Shown: piece after piece, positions 58,501-64,000 of the stretch
Numbering within the stretch: the first letter of the stretch is position 1
Layout of the letters: each line of letters begins with the position of its first letter
Source: Dipylidium caninum
Taxonomy: Eukaryota; Platyhelminthes; Cestoda; Cyclophyllidea; Dipylidiidae
Length of the DNA stretch: 64,000 nucleotides
Assembly (NCBI GenBank): GCA_017562135.1
Contig: QEYB01001312.1
Location: forward strand, 310,001-374,000
Reading direction: 5' to 3'
The notes under the pieces: model-generated
Seen by the model: only the letters and a program-made list of their open reading frames with translations
What the model was told of the DNA's origin: nothing
Databases searched by the model: none
Program-made: the position numbers and the translations under genes

Positions 58501-61500
58501 TTATTAGGGCCATTATAGATTTATTTTTCTTTCACTGAATTTTTCTCTCAGGGTGCTTCCTTTTGATTCGTTATCTTGCGTAGGGCGGGGAGATTATGCT
58601 CTGTGACACTTGTCCCCGAGCCTACCATCTTGTCTGCCTGGACCCCGAACTGGAAGAAGCCCCCGAAGGCGTGTGGTCCTGTCCGCATTGCGAGAGGCTG
58701 GGCATCACCGCTATGCATCGTGGTGCCGCCGACACTGGTGGTGAGGAGGGCGGTTCTGCCACCGGCGAGGGTCCCATCCACGTTTCCCGCAAGACTGCTA
58801 CGTCAGCCAACGTTGATGAAGAAGGCGAACGCGACGAACATCAGGAATTCTGCTCCGAGTGCCGTGACGGTGGCGACCTCATCTGCTGCGAAAATTGCCC
58901 CGCTAGTTACCATCTAGGCTGTTTGGATCCTCCCCTCTCACAGATCCCCGAGGGTGTATGGCTGTGTCCCCGATGTGGTTGCAAACCGCTTAAGGCTCGT
59001 GTTTCCAAGATCCTCTTCTGGAGATGGCGTGAGCCTCCAAAGACGGCTATTTCTGCAATATCGGAGGAAGAAGAGAAGAGGGAAATCGACAGCATGGAAG
59101 ATATGAAGTCCGCAGAGGGTGGACAATTGATGGCAGGTGCGGGTCCCGTTTCGACGAACCTGATTCATCCGCCCGTACGAAGGAAACCGACGAGAGAATT
59201 TTTCGTTAAATTTCATGAAATGTCCTACTGGGCATGTGAATGGGTTTCAGAGTTGCAATTGGAAGTATTTCATTCTCTCATGCTACGAGTCTTCTCAAAG
59301 AAGTACGACATGGAAGAACCTCCGCTTCCAGAAGATGGTAGCTCCTACCGGTGAGTTGACAGACCTGTTGGGTCCCTTTTCTTCCCATTCCTTTCCCTTT
59401 TTTGATATAACTAGGAAGCTAATTAACAGGCTCTTCTTCCTGTGTCCTGCACCCCGTCAACATGCGATGGAGATGATTGCGAAAACATTAAAACATTGCT
59501 TGTATTATGCTGAGGGAGACTGCCTGAGAGGCGTGTGTGCACCCCCGACGACGATTTTTCTGCCTGCATCCGGAGCCCCCGAGGCTGGCAGTGTGGATTT
59601 AAGAGATGCCAACCATTACAGACTTTCACTCGGTAATGGTCACGAACATGACGTACGACTGGAATTTTTGGGACCAGTTTTAAAGTGAGATCTTTGCACC
59701 CACCCTTGTTCCAACGTACTCCAGATAACCGCGGTGATAGTGTCCAGTGGACGAAAGCCTTCCCTCTTTCTCCCCGAGGTTGTTTCCGCCGTGTATTAAC
59801 AACTTCCTGTCTAGGCTATTAATCGTCGTCTTATTATCAGTCGAGTAAATAATCAAGCCTTTCTTATTCCAATCCCGCGGTTTTTGTCGAGGCATTTCGC
59901 AGTCTCCTCCATCGTTCTTCTGACATTCACCTTGTATTCCCTCCGCTTCACGATGCCATAGCAGCAGTTGACGCTCCACCAGTTGACGCTCCACCAGTGC
60001 GCTCCTGTCCAGCGTTGTCAAGTGCTCACTTGAACCGACAGCCTCACTGGCACATCCTTCCCATTCACACTCTTTTGACAGGTGACGAGAGCGAGAGTTC
60101 CTCTCGGGTCATAAGCTTCATTTGCTAGTTCCTCTGATTGTGTAGCATCAAGTAATTCTGCATCTTTGATAAAGCCTCATACCGGCTGTCGTGAGACATG
60201 GTATTATGGCCGCGGGACAAGACATTTTTGTTTGGGGGCATAAGGAGACATAAGAGGGCAGAGAGAGAGAGAGAGAGAGAGGGCGACTGGAATGAGACGC
60301 TTTATGTGTATTGGCATCCTCTCGAGGCTCTTTTCGTCTTGGACTTCCATTCTTTTTGGGGGCCTTTTAAGTTGAGCCAGTCGGCTCTGCATTTCCCTTG
60401 CAGTGCATGTTTGTGAGAATTTCGTTAAAAACAGCCTCACGTTTGTTGCCCCGAGGTTTTATCTAGGAGTCCCTCCGACACTTCGAGGTTGACGGTCACT
60501 GCCCAGTGCTTTTGTCCGTGATCAACCCGACCTCCCCCGCCCGCAAGACTCTCGCTGTCAGGGATCGGCTGAGCACCTTTGGAGTTACCTAATTTTCGAG
60601 GGCATATGAGAATTTTGATCACTTTGGTCACTTCTTCCTCTTTATGGAATTTGCAGCTCCAAAGAAATGAGGGTGCCTTGGAGACCCCCCCTGGTGCAGC
60701 GTCACCTGAACCTTACCGCTTTTGGCCATCGTACCATTGAATTTACTGATTATTGTTACCTTTTGGATACGGAACAGAAGGTGGACTTTAGATTTTAATC
60801 ATAACACTAGGTGCCGTCTGGATGAGTCCAGTGGCCGTGGCTTGTACTAATCAGTAATTTTGTCCCCTGTTCTCTGATGGCATCTCATTTCTAGGGGGGT
60901 TGTATGCTCCTCCGAAGTGCTTTCCCATGTGGATACGCGCAACCAAAAGAGGTCTGTTCCCTTGAGGCGGCTTGTGAGCTTCACCGGGCCTCAGAAGTGC
61001 CACCTCTTGGAGTGGTTCCGGGGGTCCTCTCCGGGGCTTGAGGAGCACAGGCGATGTCGTTTGTGGAATGCATGGCTTGTGTTTGTACGTGTGTGTGTGT
61101 GTGTGTGGTGTCAAACTGCCTTGACAATAAAATAGTCACGCGCACGCACGCACGCACAAGCCGCATCCGCAACGCGCCATGGCCTTATCGATCGGTCTAC
61201 CGACACATTCACACACGTCCGCACTCGCGCATGTGCGCGCGCGCACGCACGTGCTTGCGCTGCTACCATCTTCGTCCTGAAGGTGGTGGAGTTGTGGGGG
61301 ATGAGTCAACCACCACCCTGTCGCCCGCCCCAACCCCTCCTTTCATGCCTCCCCTTCCCAGTCGGGATTGGTGCGACTGGCCCGGGTCGTGGCCTGAGCC
61401 CCACGGGTCCGCTTGCCGGGCACTCCGCCGCCGCCGCCGCCGCCGCCGCCACTTCCGCATCATACCCATGTAGGCCTCAAATTGGGTGGTGTCTGCTCTG

Positions 61501-64000
61501 CACAACGCCTCCTCGAGCCCGTCAATTAGTTCAGTCATCCACTCGATTTACTCAATCTTAGATGCTTCGGTGAGTTGCGCTGCACAACCGCGGGTCGGAG
61601 AGCTGACGATGGGTAGGACTTCATTTGACCGTGCCTTTACCAAGAAGGACAGGCTTCAGGGAAACCATCCTAGCCCCCCTAACGTGCCCCACCATGGCTT
61701 CTGTTCAGATGCCTCGTTCCGATGACAATTGAACGTTTGCCCCTCGGGCCGAGAGATCTGTTTTTATGATGAACAACGGGTTGTCCTAAGGTCATTGCGA
61801 CATTCGAACTACGTTTCAGGTCCCTCATTAAGGCTACTTTTCGGAACTATTTGCACAATTTTTGATCATTCCTTGTTTACACTCCAACAGCTAGCCTTTT
61901 CTTTTCCCGTATTCAATCAGACCACTTCACTCAAGTCATGATTTCGTAAGGATCGTAATTGGAAGACGTTGAGACTGCAGGTGGCCGCCATGGTGTATGG
62001 CGCGGTTGAGAGTGGCTTAAAGTCCCCTTCACCCCACCCAAACCCGGATTCGGAGTCGATCGCTAAAATTGCAGCGATACCACTTAACCCGATCGTGGGG
62101 CATGACGGCTCGGCGCTGTCCCCCTTCGCCTTAGTCTTAGCGTCGACTGAAGCTCTCTCCTTTTCGAAATTGACCTTACCCCCCGGAATGTTGATGCGGG
62201 AACACACAACCTCCTAAGAACCGGAAAAAACTCGCTACATTAGAGTGTAGAAATTACTTGGCTGCGTTTTCACCGTAAATTTTACGCAAAAATTGAGTGA
62301 ATTCATGCCCCTTATTGTCCGACTGGTCCCTGCCCTTTTTTGCAGTAGTATGAACCTCTTATCAATTATCTAGATTTCGAAGTTGGAGTCGTGTACTGTG
62401 TGTACCTTCTCTTTTCTTCACGATTCAACCTTCGTTGGCGATTCGAGTTCCTTTTCTCGCCTCATCATGTCTCCCAGGCGACATTTTCCATATGGTCACT
62501 ATGATACCCGCCACATTTTCTCGCTCTTCCATCATTTGGAGATGGGGTTCTACCGCAGTTAGCGCGTTTTCTGGTTATTAACCCAAATTTGCTAGACGTC
62601 TGTTACTTTTTGAGTTGCAAATAACGCCATGACATTGGGCAAGGGTTTGTTCAACTTGAGGATTATTTCGGTGATTTTCGTGAGACTGCTGCTCTCTGGT
62701 CGGAAGGGAGCCGTTTTATTGACTAATCTTTGATTAGAGGCAAAGCCCTTGCTTCAGTGTTGGGTAATGTTGCCCCTCGTGTCGGACGAAATGCTCTGTC
62801 TTTGGAAGGCTTATTCGAGGAGAAGTCTGTGGTTTCGAATGAAGTTCACCCACGGGCGTTGTAAATACGAGCTAATACAGTCTCAGCGAATCGTTCTCAA
62901 TTTCCGCAAGTCCTCATGTCATTTCCACTGGTCACCCAGTTTGTGCGATGGTTGTGGAGTCAGTCATTTCTATTCCCCTTTCTTTCCTGTTTAACGTGGA
63001 CGGTTAATTTCTCCAGCCGACCAAAGTCGACTCGCCTTGGTAGCATTTCTCTCAACCATCCTTTGGCCGACGTCCGCCGACGCTGCGTTCCATGTGGGAG
63101 GTGGGTGTGGCTTACGCCTCCTTATTAGTGGGTGCCACTTCTGCCACCTCCCTTTCCACCCTTGCGAAAAACGTCGTTCTAAGGTCACTGACACCCAAGT
63201 GCAGTTGGTGGGTGAACTTTGGTGCTGGTGATCTTCAATTCCCCTTATGTTTTATGGCAAAATTTCTCAAACACGGCAAATTTCGAAGGGCGAGTCTTAA
63301 CTGAGTCCAGAATGCCCTTGACCCGAGTGCACATTGCTTATTTCGGTAATTTTCATGGACGATTCAAGCATTCCCTCCATCTACCCACTTCCCTCTTGAA
63401 TTCAATTCACCATTTACATTGTTCGTCGCGGTTAACTATTTTGGAGTGCGATTAATCCGTCAGATAGAAGCAGTGGTAACATTTCTTTCCTTCACTTTGA
63501 CTATCTTTTTTCATTTCCCAATGTGTCCATTCAGAGGACGAGCCAGGGAGAAGGTCCCGGATCCGCAGAATCTCGAGGAGCGTTTTTATAAGTGGGCTGT
63601 TCGCCCTGAGTGGCTCCAACCTCAACGGATCATCGACAGTCGAGTGACGCGTCAGAAGGAGTGGTTCCTGGTAAAGTGGCGCGACCTTCCGTACGACGAG
63701 TGTACGTGGGAGGACGCGGCCACCACTGAAGTGCCCGAGTTTGACCGCTTTGTCGAAGAGTTCCGTCTCATGCGGGGTCTCTTCAAAGGTGAGACGGTCA
63801 CAGGATCCACGGGAAAAAAGAAGAGTGGTTCCTACTCTTCAACTGCCTCCGCGACTGGGATTTCCTCGAAGAGGACCACTCTCAGCGCTAGTTTGTTGAA
63901 GAAGATCCCTCCCGAAAAGCCGATTACGGATTTGAGGAAACAATTGACCAAGCAGCCCGAGTACATGGACGAGACGGGAGGAGAGCTGCACCCCTACCAA
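55513..64000 (+). CDS. Mi-2: Mi-2/CHD3-4-5 nucleosome remodeller, N-terminal part (runs off the right edge)
   Basis: Exons 55513-55522, 56134-56228, 56266-56328, 56375-56606, 56928-57313, 57405-57746, 58584-59350 and 63535 to the edge, all in phase, give 787 codons in the window. Order of parts: basic N-terminus; CHDNT domain (about 57-133, '[20 protein letters not shown]'); acidic and Ser-rich linker with an AT-hook-like [11 protein letters not shown] 1 (about 371-411, split by an intron after YCDVCQQ and resuming [10 protein letters not shown]); PHD 2 (about 466-508, [16 protein letters not shown]); chromodomain 1 with '[11 protein letters not shown]' and '[18 protein letters not shown]'; chromodomain 2 with '[16 protein letters not shown]'; then '[13 protein letters not shown]', the start of the SNF2 ATPase. 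This is the ATPase subunit of the NuRD corepressor. The catalytic Walker motifs lie beyond the window. Confidence 0.95.
59965..59994. repeat. 15-nt perfect tandem duplication
   Basis: Two adjacent copies of CAGTTGACGCTCCAC in the Mi-2 intron. Confidence 0.85.
60260..60281. repeat. (GA)n microsatellite
   Basis: About ten GA dinucleotides in the Mi-2 intron. Confidence 0.9.
61089..61156. repeat. (TG)n tract followed by a (CGCA)n tract
   Basis: TG dinucleotides at about 61089-61108 and CGCA tetramers at about 61139-61156, in the Mi-2 intron. The purine-pyrimidine alternation continues in ACGC/GCGC stretches to about 61250 and is favourable to Z-DNA. Confidence 0.85.
61425..61449. repeat. (CGC)n triplet repeat
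   Basis: Eight CCG/CGC triplets in the Mi-2 intron. Confidence 0.9.

Larger units (their letters stand above)
59351..63534 (+). other. 4.2-kb intron of the Mi-2 gene
   Basis: Phase 2 on both sides, donor GTGAGT, acceptor TGTCCATTCAG. It separates the end of chromodomain 1 from chromodomain 2 and is far longer than the 37-46 nt introns earlier in the gene. It holds GA and TG/CGCA microsatellites, a CGC triplet run and a 15-nt tandem duplication. Open frames within it show no conserved domain, so no nested gene is called. Confidence 0.65.

Noticed and set aside
59431..59688. Possible Mi-2 exon after the AACAG at about 59430
   Set aside because: The translation does not resemble CHD proteins, whereas joining 59350 to 63535 keeps phase and produces chromodomain 2.
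61139..61156. CRISPR-like or satellite array
   Set aside because: It is a simple CGCA microsatellite with no spacer structure, and the window is eukaryotic.

Overview
This window is nuclear DNA of a metazoan, most likely a parasitic flatworm (platyhelminth). The evidence is multi-exon animal genes whose 5' introns are only 31-43 nt long, a size class typical of schistosomes and tapeworms, together with a ciliary dynein-regulatory-complex gene, a Mi-2/CHD chromatin remodeller and LIM-domain genes. The species is not determined. All gene models below were built by hand from splice sites and reading phase; there are no transcript data.

Layout, left to right: (1) 1-1047, minus strand: 5' part of an MSL3/MRG-family chromatin reader that runs off the left edge. 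(2) 1048-2431: intergenic region between divergent start codons. (3) 2432-9158, plus: kinesin-4-like motor gene, 15 proposed exons, predicted 928 aa. (4) 11022-18369, plus: DRC10/IQCD-like axonemal protein, 5 exons, about 414 aa once a one-base A-run insertion is allowed for. (5) 18370-28940: about 10.6 kb, very G+C-rich, no supported gene. (6) 28941-30273, minus: tandem two-LIM-domain protein with two apparent one-base homopolymer deletions. (7) 30274-40843: G+C-rich, no supported gene except weak coding-like stretches near 38859-39350. (8) 40844-51555, plus: one locus with two phase-compatible outputs, a short one-LIM protein (101 aa) and a 511- or 545-aa repeat protein built from exon-coded modules with a GVYENEP-like motif and an acidic tail. 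(9) 52478-54824, plus: SMYD-type MYND/SET methyltransferase. (10) 55513 to the right edge, plus: N-terminal 787 codons of Mi-2/CHD3/4/5 (CHDNT, two PHD fingers, two chromodomains, start of the SNF2 ATPase).

The base composition changes strongly. Roughly 0-9.5 kb and 47.5-64 kb are A+T-balanced, while about 9.6-46.5 kb is conspicuously G+C- and CpG-rich, with many homopolymer G/C runs, triplet and pentamer repeats. Hundreds of overlapping long open frames in that block are stop-codon-poverty artefacts. Genes inside it have kilobase introns; genes outside have many micro-introns. Functionally the window mixes chromatin regulators (MSL3-like, SMYD, Mi-2) with cytoskeletal and ciliary genes (kinesin, DRC10, LIM proteins). 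Nothing suggests an operon, a mobile cassette or a defence system. The most interesting material is the exon-modular repeat/LIM locus, the G+C-rich block and the recurring one-base homopolymer frame breaks.
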